Origin: Phaseolus vulgaris
Lineage: Eukaryota; Streptophyta; Magnoliopsida; Fabales; Fabaceae
Direction of reading: 5' to 3'
NCBI RefSeq assembly: GCF_000499845.2
Contig: NC_023749.2
Location: forward strand, 6,171,030-6,235,029
Length of the DNA: 64,000 nucleotides
Shown in pieces: positions 51,101 through 63,565 of this stretch (its first letter is position 1; the number at the start of each line of letters is the position of its first letter). Below the pieces are notes generated by a model. That model saw only the letters and a program-made list of their open reading frames with translations. It was not told the origin of the DNA and made no database searches. The position numbers and the translations under genes are program-made.

Positions 51101-53217
51101 TTGCGTAAGGTATGGGGGAGGGTCATTCTATGCAGCTTTAACCCTTGTGCAAAGAGACTTTACAGATTCAAACAAATTACCGAACATGTCACAACCAGTA
51201 ACTTGTAAAACCAATACATTTGCCAATTGATGCTGCAAAGAAGGCATCATAAAACAGCATCCAAGAATTGAACTAGAAAGAAAGGAAAAGCCATCCCTAA
51301 AAAGAAATGTAGTAGTAAATCTTGCTGCACAAAATTTTATATGTAGTCAAAGTAAGAAGGGACATCATTAAGTCAAAATTTGCAACAAATTAATATATAA
51401 ATCTCTTTATATGAAATTGACACTAAATATGAAGAATAATCTCACTATTAATCCCTTGGGAAAAAAAAAAATTTCACACCATTAATGCTCTCGTAACAAT
51501 AAAAATGCATACCTTGTGGGAGCACACCACTCATTAATCGATTCTGTCCTTGCATGCCTAAACCACTGGATCCACTGTTTGCACCCAAATTTAGACGAGA
51601 TGCAAGAGCAGGCACAGACAATCCTCCACCAGTCCTTCCAATATTCCCTCCACCAACCATGTTTCCCACAGAACTAGTGATTCGAGGACCTGCATTTCCC
51701 AAAATCGGGGACACTCCCAACCCTGGAACAGCATTTCGGTTACCAATTGCACCAGATGTAGGAAGAATCCCAGGAATAGAACCACCAACTCCATTTGTGC
51801 TACTACTAAATCCAGGGTTTCCTACAACACTTATACCTCCTCTATTGGTGACTCCTGAATGTCCATGAGAGCTTCCATGAGATAGCTGCAAATATAATGG
51901 GAACAGATGAAAAACCAGCAAATCGCATAATAAAAAACTAGAATGACAGAATGAGGTGAGAATACACACAAACATTCAATTGTTACACTGAAACTGTCTA
52001 AAACCAAGAACATGACACAAACACATACCTGAGACAATGCAACTGGTAGATTGTTGGATGTAAATCTTCCACTAGAAAGGCTTCCAGTGGGTTGTTGAAC
52101 GCCGCCTGATGGTACATTATTTATAGTTGAATTTCTCGACGTTAGTGAACCGGGCATGTTGGGAACATTAAAGCTCCCATGAATATTGTGCAATCCTTGA
52201 ATAGCTCCTGCAGCAAGAGCCTATCAATAATACAACTAGACAGAAAGATAAAATGAAGTAAATCCAGTAAAAGCTCCCCACCAGTGTGATGAAAAATTGG
52301 GGAGGCTGCACCAGACTGACCAGAAAACGATGTCGCAAAAGATCGACCGGCCCCATCTGGAAGATTTGAAGCAGATCCATTCAGAGAAGACTGCAAGGAA
52401 AACTCTGCTGGGATTAAAAATTAAGATAGGCATGCTAAAAAAAATAAAACATATAAGTAGCAAAGGGAATTCAACATCTTATGATATGTATAATACTATA
52501 GAAAAGACTGAAATTTTAAAAATTATTGTAATTTGCTAACCATGCATAGAGGAAAGTGCCAGTAGTAAACAAGCATATAAAAAGATTTCGTAAAATATAT
52601 TTTAGATAAAATGATAAAGAGTGTTTGAATAGTAAAGATGAGGACTCCTGATGGTCCTATTATGCTCCAATCATATAACAGTCTTCGAATAGATGTCACT
52701 GTCCTTTTGTTTGTCAGGCAGTTTAAATCTCCAAAAACTCTTTATTCAAAATTTTGGCAAACATTCTACAAAAGGTATGTACTAAAATCCTTAAACACCA
52801 CAAAAGTCTTGTAACAAATGGTTGTTGACGAGTGGAGACACATTTTAACCGTGTATCCTTTTAAAAAAATCAAAAGCACCATGCTACCATGCCTGTATGC
52901 AAAGCATCATGCACCAAACAGAGCAATTAGTAGAAATGTGAATGAGTTGAACATGAGTGAAATGAAAATATATCAAGATGAAATGTGTCACTCAACTGAG
53001 AACAGAAATCGTATAAACCCCAATATAAGTCATCTACTTCAATTTAGCAAGAGAAAGGTCAAAGTTCATCCTTAAAAAAATCAAAATACAACATTACAAC
53101 AGTTTAGTAGGCATGGCCAAGGAAAAGATTGAAGGGAAATATCAAGTACTGAAACAAAAGATGGGAAAGGGAGAAGCTTTTTGGGACATAAGGGAATACA
53201 TTAAGTAACCCCGACAT
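45132..53217 (-). CDS. NOT2: CCR4-NOT complex subunit NOT2 (CNOT2/VIP2 type; 13 coding exons, 658 residues)
   Basis: Coding exons in transcript order: 53217-53200, 52390-52282, 52207-52029, 51885-51513, 47751-47542, 47457-47356, 46909-46821, 46692-46513, 46357-45941, 45869-45817, 45729-45688, 45467-45323, 45191-45132. They sum to 658 codons plus TGA in one frame. The first coding exon adds only MSGLLN. The N-terminal half is Gly/Ser/Asn-rich and low in complexity (NRGGISVVGNPG, GNMVGGGNIG). A middle part has NEDFPALPGFKGG and a Gln-rich stretch (YDQLIQQYQQHQNQ). The C-terminal NOT2/NOT3/NOT5 domain (about 530-655) includes DPEFNVPQCYFAKQPPDLH, NRGWFYHKEHRLWFIR and ERGSYHCFEPSIFETVRKD. Known: NOT2 binds NOT1 and NOT3/5 in the deadenylase complex and acts in transcription and miRNA biogenesis in Arabidopsis. 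Confidence 0.95.
48203..49050. repeat. Three-copy tandem repeat of about 274-298 bp in NOT2 intron 5
   Basis: Copies begin at about 48205, 48503 and 48777 with TATGCTC.GCTTTGTAATTC and run through GGAGTCAA.CCC to CACCCCCAAAA. Each contains a more GC-rich part that, on the minus strand, reads as GVDSLGCDVDGIAVVALSKA. Small indels distinguish the copies. The array lies wholly in an intron. Confidence 0.93.
49055..49490 (-). mobile_element. LTR-like fragment in NOT2 intron 5
   Basis: On the minus strand a segment begins near 49490 with TGTTGGGATGCCCCACATCG, a start resembling many legume retrotransposon and TRIM long terminal repeats (TGTTGGGA-CCCACATCG). It runs into the tandem array at 49050. 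No second LTR, primer-binding site or protein region was found. The call rests on the terminus only. Confidence 0.4.
50010..50470. repeat. Unresolved repeat with tRNA-like boxes and GGTTC-type motifs
   Basis: TGGCTTAGTGG (50153-50163) and GGTTCGATCACC (50192-50203) resemble RNA polymerase III boxes A and B at a SINE-like spacing of about 39 bp. Flanking parts carry GGGTCACTAGTTCAACGAGTG near 50030 and GAACTGGTC.TATGGACCAGTTC near 50430, a dyad. It could be a tRNA-derived SINE inside another repeat, or a single non-autonomous element. There is no full tRNA cloverleaf. Confidence 0.35.
51076..51204 (-). mobile_element. Au-type SINE relic in NOT2 intron 5
   Basis: The plus strand carries the Au SINE 3'-half hallmarks in reverse orientation: TGGTGCATGAAGGCTCCACG, GCGTAAGGTATGGGGGAGGG, then TATGCAGCTTTAACCCTTG and CAAAGAGAC. 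On the minus strand the expected tRNA-like head is present but degraded (box B region TTGTTTGAATCTG). Au SINEs are tRNA-derived, about 180 bp and widespread in flowering plants, including legumes. Family assignment is from recalled consensus features, not alignment. Confidence 0.72.
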
Positions 53218-53257
53218 GGCATGAATTTCAAAAGGTCAAGCCAAAAATCATCCCTTG
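53200..53257 (-). promoter_or_regulatory. NOT2 leader/start exon with two upstream ATGs
   Basis: This 58-base exon (acceptor TTTTCAG just before 53257; donor GTATTC just after 53200) has 40 bases of leader and 18 coding bases. One uORF, MIFGLTF plus stop, lies at 53251-53228. A second ATG at 53222 starts a +1-frame uORF of 10 codons that overlaps the main ATG and ends in the next exon. Both could lower translation of NOT2. The leader exon boundary is inferred from splice motifs. Confidence 0.6.
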
Positions 53258-54905
53258 CTGAAAATGGTCCTCCTTTGTATTCAAAGTCCTCAGAACAATA
53301 TGAGAAGTGTTTCCTTAACAACCTAAAATAACATGACGTAAAAGACAATATTAGACACAATACAATACAGTAACTTCTAAGTAACCAACAATAAAAAAAA
53401 AACTAAACCAAACTAGTGAAAATTAAAAAGGAAGTCACATTTGACAAGTTCTCCCATTAGAATCCCGTTTCCTTCTCCAAACTAACATGAAAGTCATCCA
53501 TGTTTGTTTTTCAGTTGAAACAGCCCACAAACCTCACCTGAACTCAACTGACCAAGACACAAATTGAGTTCAACTAGAGTTTGGGTTATTTCAAATGAAA
53601 AACCACAGGGCAAATCCCTAGTAACTAAACATGCTACTCTATAAATGCAGGTTATTTCTCCAAACAATTAACATGAAAACGTCCACAAACTTCAAGAAAA
53701 ACAAAGAGGTAAAACTTGCAAAACGTACTAACATTATGAGTTTAACAGGCATGCGATATTAGGGTAAAAGTTGAATATTCATTGTCCAATCAAACATCAT
53801 CTTAAGTATGGCTTTTATGGTTATTATTAAAAACACTAACAAATTTATCACTAATGACGGTTTGTGATATTATTATTGTTAGAGGATATAATACTTATTC
53901 TAAACAATTAATATTGTTAGTGGATATAATACTTATTCTAAACAATATCTTAAATTGCAGCTGTAATTTCGTCTCAATTCTTGATATCTTGTGAAATTGC
54001 AGGCAAAATAAAACCTTTATTAGATCTTGATTCTACATTGTATTTACTATCTGGCATCAAGGTATAAACTGCAGTTTCACCTAGAATAGACCGGTATTAG
54101 AGTTGCAGCATTGTCCACAGCCACACCAATCCACAATTGTGATGTGATTCCTATTGATGCAAAAAAAAAAGCCACAAACAACTGCAGTGCAACCACAACA
54201 TTCCAAATGTGTCAGATTTTGTTTTAAAAATACAAAACCGCAGATAGATTCATCACAACTCATGTTTCAATAGTCCCAGCACCCGCACTCACATCAACCA
54301 CAATTTGCAGTTAACAGAAAAACTTCGACTCCAGACTCAGTTTAAAAACAGGGAAGAAACAACCAACGCATATTTCAACTCCCCCGTTCACTAATTTCAA
54401 AAGGACGCACTACGCTAAGCTTATCTGTAGTAACGATATGCAAACCCTAAATCTAAATTAATCTCCAACTATGTATCTCATTACTTGACAAAGATACCAA
54501 GGCGGGAAAAGAATAAATTCGAAGCAGAAACCATTGCGGACAGAGTGATAATCATGAGCAACAACAAGTTACAGAAAGAAAGTTAACCGCGTTAAACAAA
54601 TTTCGCAATTGCGTATTCCTCAGTCCTTTCACATCGTAGAGCAAACAGCATGTAACATTACACAGAGAAACACGGCACACTACGAACCATTGGCAACAGA
54701 GAGAGAGGTTTGAGTTGAGAGAATGAAATTAGGAATAATAACCTACGCCGAAATTGGAAGCTGAAGAAGTTGAATAAAAGCGTGCAGTGTGAGGAGTGAG
54801 GAAAAAGTGTTAGGAGGATCTAAAGGAAGAGAATGATGAAGTGGAAAGCATAGTAGATCGAAGTTAGGAGGAGCCGGGATCAAGTCGGAGAGGAAGAGAG
54901 AGTAC
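53258..54905 (-). other. Probable 5' UTR intron of NOT2 (1.65 kb)
   Basis: A donor (CTTCTCAG/GTACTC, just after 54906) and acceptor (TTTTCAG, just before 53257) bracket non-coding DNA. Inside, about 53875-53950 holds a 38-bp direct duplication (ATTGTTAG.GGATATAATACT). Open frames inside have no recognisable product. Confidence 0.5.
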
Positions 54906-55030
54906 CTGAGAAGCAGATCAGAGCTAGTTCTGAGTCAAAGACCAAGCTCGGGTGCCCTAAATCGGAACCAGAGAAAAAGAAAGTGAAAGATAGAAAAGAA
55001 GAGAGAGAGAAAGGGTTGGGTTTGAAACTA
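54906..55030 (-). promoter_or_regulatory. NOT2 first leader exon and core promoter region
   Basis: On the minus strand there is a CT-rich leader (CTCTCTCTCTTC and CTTTCACTTTC) followed by non-coding sequence to the donor at 54906. CT-rich stretches near the start site are common in plant housekeeping promoters. The transcription start is inferred to lie near 55000-55020. Confidence 0.45.
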
Positions 55031-58000
55031 CAAGAGAAGGTTTATAAAATTATAACATCTGCATGTTGTTACAAATATAGGGTTCCCCAATTGAAATCAC
55101 CATGGGCCTAATTTCTAATCTACAGCAACATTTTTTTGCACTGTAAGCTTCGTATTATTTATACATATTTCTAAACAAGATTCCTCTTTATTACTATTTT
55201 GTTCTTACACATTTTTTTTTATTTTACCCAATTTAATATAATTTATTTTATTAATACAATGAAATATTTTATATAAATTAATAATTTTTATATACAAAAT
55301 AACTCTATTGCTGATAAAATATTCTCACTTTGTTCTCCCATCAAATTTTACTTATCAAATAAAATAATTTTCATTTTCAATCACTTTTTTTCACTCCATT
55401 TCAAATAATTCCATTTTTTGGTAAAACTATTATTCTTTTGTATCTATCATAAGTAAATTTTAACCTTAACATCAACTACCAATGGAAGAATATAAAAAGT
55501 TTGAAGAAAAAAAAAATCAAACCAAAGAAGAAGAAAAAAAATTGATTAATCAATATATCATTTTTTTTCACATGTATTTTTTATTTTTTAATTTCGACTC
55601 ATCCAAAATTATTTTGTATGGACATTAAAATTTCTATCACCCTAAAAGTTTAAAGTTTAAAATATTTTCTTTTCACTAGTTTTCAATAATGTTCTTAAGA
55701 AAAACTAGATACAAATTTAGAGTAAATTTTACAATTAGTATGGATTATCATTAAGCTTTTGGATACTATTATGCTCTGAAGTTATTAATTAACTAATTCA
55801 AAATAAGATATAATATGCATAGCCATAACGTTCTCAATTAAACAAAGCTGAAACATTATTTGGATATGTAGTTAAAGCCAATACAATTATATATTTGTTC
55901 ATTTGCATTTCTCAAAAAATAAACTATTTATAGTTTTTTAATAGACATTATATACACAATATTCCAAATATGACAATTAAAATTTTGTACTTTTTAGGAT
56001 GTGATTTCCCCTCATTTAATATTGTGAATCAATAGTTATATATCTTTATTTAATCGCTTATATTATATTATCACTTAATAATTATAAAAAAAAAAACTGT
56101 ATACTACACTCTATTACAAAATTACATTATATATGCGCATTATTATAAAAGAAATATTATAAATAATGTAACCATTCGTAATCAAATATTAATATATAAA
56201 TTAGTCAAATACGATTAAATTAATTTTACATTTTTTAGAAGACAAATAAAGTTAACGTCGTAGTCTATACACCTTATTTTGGCATGTGTTTGTTTTTAGT
56301 ATTTTAGCATGTGTATGACATAAGGTAATTTTTTTAATGATTAAAATTTATGATATATAATTTTTTATTGAAATTTTAATTATATATAATTTAATTTATA
56401 TAATTATTTTCAAAATGTTGTATTACTTTCTCAATATTTACCATATACGAAACAAAAAAAATATTGGAAGCAAATAGAAAGAACTGTTATTAATTAATAA
56501 TTTGTAATAGATGACAAAAAGTAATGGACAATTTTTATTTTTTTTTCTTTCTCAATTCTTCATGTTCCTTGATCGTAAATTTTGTAGATTTTCTTTTTAT
56601 TATATTATGAGGAAAATACATTTTTTAACATTAACACTCCTGATGTTTTTCTCAATTATGATAATATTTTAAAATAAAAAATTAAAGGTATGAATAGTCA
56701 GATTTTGTTCTATTACAAGTTACTAAAAAAACTTGTAGTAGGGAGAGAAAATACTAAAAAATGAGTTATTTAGAGTTAGGTTTTTATTTCTAATTAAAAA
56801 TAATTTTTTAAAATTTTACAGAATATTATTTTTAATATTGGGATTAGATGGTACGAATGAAGTTGATGATATAGGTCTAATTGATTCACATGATTATTAT
56901 TTTTTTAAGTCTATTAAAGACTTTAATACTTATTCTTCAAACTATTTTTTTTATGTTTTAGTTATCTAGTTTTTTTTGTGAGATATTATTTTAGATATAT
57001 GAGATTATATACCATTAATAATGACTTATTTATATAATTATTATTTGAAATTCTAATCTACATATACAAATATCTCATAATACTATTTTTTTTTTTTACT
57101 TTAGTTTAATGTTGCAAAGTTATACTCAAAGACACCATAATTTTGAATCAAACTGGTAAGATTGAGAAAAAACAAAACAAGAAATATAATCTTACCTTTA
57201 TATCTATTGTGAATTTATGGATTTTGATGATCAATTACAACTAGGGGATCTTATAGAAAGTGTTTAAAATCTCCTTTAATTCTACGTCTTTTTATTACTC
57301 CTAAATTTTTTAAAATGTTTAAATTTCCATTTGTTTACAAGTTCTTCATTGTTTATCACCAACACATAAAAGATAGTTTCATCATCTAGCCAAAAACATT
57401 TAAAGAAAACAGTAGTAAAGAACAGGGGAAAATTTCGTTATAACTGATGTTGTCACATATCTTGTTATCAATCTCTCCAAGAAATCATGGAGATTAAAAT
57501 ATTAATGTTCATAAATATAAATGTCTCGATTTAGAATGATTTAAGAAAAATATTTCACTTTTTAATAATTATTGAAAGATCAAAGTCTTGAAGATAAAAG
57601 GTAAATTTTAGTTTAAATTGGTGTTATGCACCAAGTGCCTAAACATACACAATAACAATGAAAAAGTAATGAAAATCACATTCATTGAAGACAAATTACA
57701 AAAAACACACAAACACGTAAATAAAAAAAATCATTTTGTGTATTGAGAAGAATAGTCGTTAAGTCACTTCCAAAAGTGTTCACTTAATTGCATATTCCAA
57801 TGAGTCGCTTAATTGTCCTTATATAAGAACACCAATAGTTACAATTTTAAAATTAGAATAAAAAACTAACTAACTCAAAGCAATGTATATACACAATTAT
57901 TGCTTCTCCAGACGATATAACTATGAATCACCAAATAACCTTATTACATAAAGTTTACAACTACATACTACATAGTACATATCCTAGAAAAGAGCTTAAT

Positions 58001-60534
58001 ACACCAATATCTACACTTCATAAGAGGTTTGTTTGCAAATATTAAGTTATGAAGTTTGTTTGCAAATATTAAGTTGATTCATGGAGTCATACATTCCAAA
58101 ATACAAGTTATAAAGATTACCTTGGAAGATGGTATTTGAAAAGATGTGACAAATTTAAATACAAGAAGAACTAATATCACAAGATCACAAGAGTATAAAT
58201 CTTTAATAGAAAAAATACGAGAGCATAAACCTTTAATAAAAAAACGTGAATATTAAGCTTAATCTTTGCTGCAATATAAATTCGTATTCTAGAGAAAATA
58301 ATTGCGTTTAAATATTTATTGATATGTTGATTATTTATGTTTTCAAAAATTATATTTATGTCTAAATTACATTTATGTTCACCCTTTATTTGATTCCACA
58401 TTATGTACTATTTTTTTAGGTTTTTATTCACAATAAGTTTGGTGTAACATATGACATGTCTACAATATTGTTCAATTCAAACAATATGAACAAAAGTGTC
58501 TTGATCACATGGAGCTAATTAAAATTAAGTAAGGTGATCAAATTGTGTTTAAGGATTGTTTATCTAAAGTGAAATTAAATTTAAAGAACTAACACTAAAA
58601 ATAAACTTTTATCTCCATTTGAAATAGTTCAAAAAATAACACAAAAATTATAACTAGATAGTTGAGAAAAAATAACACTATGATACGTAATAATATTGAC
58701 AAAAAGTTATCAAAAATTTAGATATGTTTAAACACAAATTGATGGATGATCTAAATCATAAAATGAAAGGTGGTAAAGTTGGTTCTAGTATATTTTTTCT
58801 TTACTTAATGTATTTGTGGATTTTATGGTTATCATTTTCTTTCTCTAGTTTCTTTGTTTGAACTTAGTTTTTATGTTTGTTATTCTTTCACTATTGTATG
58901 TATCATTTCATAAATCATTATATGTAAGTTAAACAAATATTAATGAATATACATTTGTTTTATATTTATTTTCTATACCTTTCTTGTTTTTTTTTCCTGT
59001 GAGCTCAAATGAGGATAAAATGTATATCTTGTTTATGCAAATCACACAACATGAAAGCTAAAGAAAAGTAAAAGGGAGAAAACTATCAAAGTTTTGATAA
59101 TTGAAGTTATAATTTATACTGATGTGTTCTAATGATGAACATTTTATGTTTGAATGAGTATGCATCATGCGTTTATAAAATGATTAAGCTAATAATTTGA
59201 ATCAAATTCATCATTAACTATAATTTAAACTTAACAAATTTTCAAAAACTGATTTAAACATAAAATAATTTATTATAACTTACAATAATTGATTAGTTGA
59301 GCGTGTCATTTTACAATACTTAGATACATTTTTCCATAACAATTTTTAGGAGGAAAAAATAAAAACAAAATACAATACAATTTCTCACAACTTAAAAATT
59401 ATTTTATACACAGATTAAATATTAAAAAAATAGATAAATTATACCAGAGAACTTCTACTATTTAATTTAGGTATAACTTAATTTTAATTTTAGAAAATAG
59501 ATCTTCCCGTTAATTAATTTTTTTATTATGCATTAAATCAAACTTATTCAAAACTTTAAGAACTATATAGGGAAACACATAACCCTTTGAAATTTTGAAA
59601 ACAAGTTAGAGATAAAATTCACCTGGATTAATACCCTAATTGAGAAAAATGGCATTCGACTTACATTTCACTAAATTATCTTAAATATAGTTTTAATTTT
59701 GTATCAATGATAAAAATGATACAACTATAACTTTATATAATAAAAAAACTAAAAAATCATTTTATTATTTATCTAAATATTAATTCCGTAAACTATCCCG
59801 AAATAAGATAAAATAAATTACCTAACAAAAATTAATTCATGGAAACGTTGTTTATAAAATTGAAGACCAATTTAAAAATAATGCACTTTAAATTAATTTT
59901 AGACAAGACTGTTTTAATAGTTTTAATTGTAATATTTTCAGAATCTTCTTTCCCATTCGTAGTATAATTATTTAACTTTATTTTAAATTAATTTAATATT
60001 TTAAAAAATAATTTTTCAAAAGAACTTAAATAACAAAATAATTTGTATTATAAGTATGAAGTAAAACTAAATCCTCAAAAAAAATCCAAATGATGCGATA
60101 ATATTACAAATTAGTTTTATTTTTTTTAAAAACTGAAGCCAGACTTCCAAACATTTTTAAAGAAAACTTGTAACTATAGATGTCAGTTTATTGAAACGGT
60201 AGTTCTCAGCCTCGTTGCAGAAGATAGAGTCACCTCATACACTTGAAAAGAAAGGTAAAGCTAACTATACAGTGTGCTTAATCCTAACAAAACAATAGAT
60301 TTCCCTGCTGGAAGTATGATAGTGATGTTTTAGTTGGGCTATCTTCAACAATGAATGCAAATTCTCTTAATAGGTTTCTATAATGAACTTATCTACAATG
60401 TGTCCCACACAATTCAGAATCGCCAAGATTTTATACCAAACAGATACAAAGATAAGCATCTCTGTTAAAAGAGATGAATGGGACGAAGTTGATCCTTCAC
60501 CCATTGATTAGATTGCACTTCAAAACAAATGGAC
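55031..60534. other. AT-rich intergenic desert
   Basis: About 5.5 kb of AT-rich DNA with no conserved reading frame. Noted: a direct duplication of about 29 bp (GTTTGTTTGCAAATATTAAGTT) at 58026-58075 and A-rich sequence near 57600-57850 that may be old retroelement DNA. The open frame at 58177-58401 is low in complexity. No RNA gene seen. Confidence 0.55.
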
Positions 60535-60766
60535 GATCAATGTACACTATCTATCAAACTTCATTCATTATTTGTAATGTTTATACAGATGGTAAATAAA
60601 AAATTATACCTTACAAAAATTGAAGACAAAGTTCAACAAAAGAACAGCATGATCAATGTACATCATCTATCAAACTTCATTCATTATTTGTAATGTTTAT
60701 GCAAATGGATACAAAAATAATTCTACCTTACAAAAATTGAAGACAAAGTTCAAGAAAACAACACAA
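60535..60766. repeat. Two-copy tandem repeat, period 116 bp
   Basis: GATCAATGTACA.CATCTATC-type units begin at 60535 and 60651. Both continue through CAAACTTCATTCATTATTTG and CTTACAAAAATTGAAGACAA with only a few differences. Non-coding, about 0.6 kb downstream of histone H4. Confidence 0.92.
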
Positions 60767-61298
60767 ATTTAAACCTGTCAATTGGATGAGCCCTTAACAC
60801 ATTTTCTTACAGAGGTAAAACTTCTGCAGAAAAAAATAAATAGTATCGAATGTCGAGCATCTAATCAGTTCAAGAAAGTTCAAAACATGCCAAAATCTGA
60901 AAACTACGTTACCCATAGTAAATTAAACCCAATTTGAACAACTTTTGCACAAGCTTCTTTCCCTCATTCAACTTCACAATTCTTGACTCAAAAATCAGGT
61001 TTGAGACATGAAAACCAAGCAAAACTAATAAAGAAACAAGCGCAAAGAAAAGGAAGATGGCGAAATTCAACATACAAAGATTAAATTACAATTTCGCGGC
61101 AATAGAAGGAATGATACATCAGTTCAATTCATGATATTGCAGACATCATTCCTAAAACACCACCGGAATTTTTAACAAATACAACCTTTCAAATTTGTAC
61201 TTTATCACTAAATTTCCTAATGCCATAGCTTCAAGCAGTCCCATAGCCTCTAAACCAACCAAACAGAACCTAACAAGAAAGCAAGAAAAGAAAAAAAC
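60767..61298. other. Histone H4 3' flank
   Basis: Non-coding AT-rich DNA downstream of the H4 stop codon. No animal-type histone stem-loop was noticed, as expected because plant histone mRNAs are polyadenylated. The poly(A) site was not located. Confidence 0.5.
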
Positions 61299-61734
<436 letters not shown>

Positions 61735-61790
61735 CGGAAGAGAAGATCGATGAGGAGATTGGCGTCTGAAGTGTTTGCGAAATTCTCTTT

Positions 61791-61931
61791 GTATTTATAT
61801 GTGGTGTTGGGGATGGGGTGATGTGTTTGTGGATCCGTGGGAGGCTTGCAGCGAATCGTTTGGGAGCGTCGATGCCTTCTTGGTGGACGATTCAGATTTG
61901 AGATAACGTTGTGCACGGATCGATGACGTAG
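61791..61931 (-). promoter_or_regulatory. Histone H4 promoter: TATA box and type I S-phase element
   Basis: On the minus strand, CTACGTCATCGATCCGTG (61914-61931) matches the plant histone type I element (CCACGTCANCGATCCGCG) at all but two positions. It joins the ACGTCA hexamer to an octamer-like GATCCGTG. A second octamer-like CACGGATC, in the opposite arrangement, lies at 61832-61839. The TATA box ATATAAATAC is at 61791-61800. Such elements drive S-phase expression of plant histone genes through bZIP and other factors. Confidence 0.85.
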
Positions 61932-61989
61932 ATGAGAGTGAGTGGCTCTTCCTTTTGGCGCCACTGGAATTATCTGAAATTTTGTCCAA

Positions 61990-63560
61990 AATTTGTAAAT
62001 GCAGCTAAATATCAAAACATTAATTTCAAACCACAAATTTGGAACTCAAATTATCTCGGTTATAGAAATAATTGTATAATCTGATAAAATATTAATGGAG
62101 TTACTACTTTTTTTAAAAAAAAATATATCTTGAGTATTTTGATATAAATTATAGGAACCAAGTTTTTTTCTCTTCTAATAGTTTATATTTTGTGAGTTAA
62201 CTTACAAGTGATCTTTCATACTTCTTATCCTATAAAACACTAACACATTTTTTTTCAATTTTTGTATTATTTTATTTTTTAATTAATAAAATTTATTCTA
62301 ACAATGCATTGTTAAATCCTAATAATTTATTATCAGCGTCTATATCTTGTTTAATAATGAAAAAAAGTTAGTCAATCATAATAATTTTATAAATATTGAG
62401 ATAATTATAATTTCTTTTAAAATAATTTTTTTAAGTTAAGTATGATTTTGCAACTTTAAATTTTAATTATATTAATACCGCAAGATAACTGTGATTTACT
62501 ACCAAAGATATTATTAGAATGTTTTAATTATCTTTATACTTTTCAAATTTTAATTAGCCATCAACTTATCATACAAGAGATAACTTACTATACTTTATGA
62601 TAATTAAATAGCTTGTTACTTGATATATTACTTATTTAATTAAAGTTGTCAGAATGAGTGCACAAAATTGTATTAGATAAAAAGTATGGTGAGAAAGAAT
62701 TAGCAAAAGAGATAATTTTCTTATCTAACCCTACATAAAAACAAAACATAAAATAAACTAATAATAACAAAAACTACTTCACTAGTATAAAAAAAAACTA
62801 CATGTTTACTTTTTACTTTGAAAATCACATTACATACTTAATTAATAAACTAAAAATAAACATTTTTTATTTTATGAATGAATAAACTCATTATTAATAC
62901 TTGCTAATGTTAATATTATATATATATATATATGTATATTAATAAATTAAACTTACTTCCTGTTTTTTCATATATTATCATGTATTAATTAGGTTGAGTT
63001 TTAAGTTAGTAATAAGTAATTATGATAAAAGTGGATACAAACTTAAGTTAACCTTATTGTTGATTTAAGTAAGCGTAGGAACAAAATATGTATAAAAATG
63101 GATAAGTTTGATAAAATGTGACTTGTTGTTGAATTAAGCAACTTCTAAAACAAAGTTTTCTCAATTAAGTTAAAATCAAACAAAGACCATAATACTTTTT
63201 TTATTATGACCCATGAATGCATAAATAGTTTTATAACAAAAAAAATAACTTCTAGTTTTGAGATAAAAGATTAAAAAATCAAAGACTAATGTTAGAAAAG
63301 TGTTCATCCAGGGATTATTTGCAATCAACACTTTTCTTATAAATTTCTATTTTATAATAAACTTTTGTAGCATATTTTTAATATAATGAGAGTGACAATG
63401 TTTATTATGATCTGGTTGGACGAAATGGGAACTTTCAAAGAACTTGGTATGAGTTTAGTGATTAAAGCTTATTTTTTTATTGATGGTGTCCAAATGAGTG
63501 TAGTGAGCAAATCACAAACGTCTAAATTCACATTATCATTAGTTATAGTTTTTTTTTGCA
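61990..63560. other. AT-rich intergenic DNA
   Basis: No gene recognised. It contains short TA runs (about 62917-62933). The open frame at 63386-63571 has no motif and is probably spurious. Confidence 0.5.
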
Positions 63561-63565
63561 CTCTT

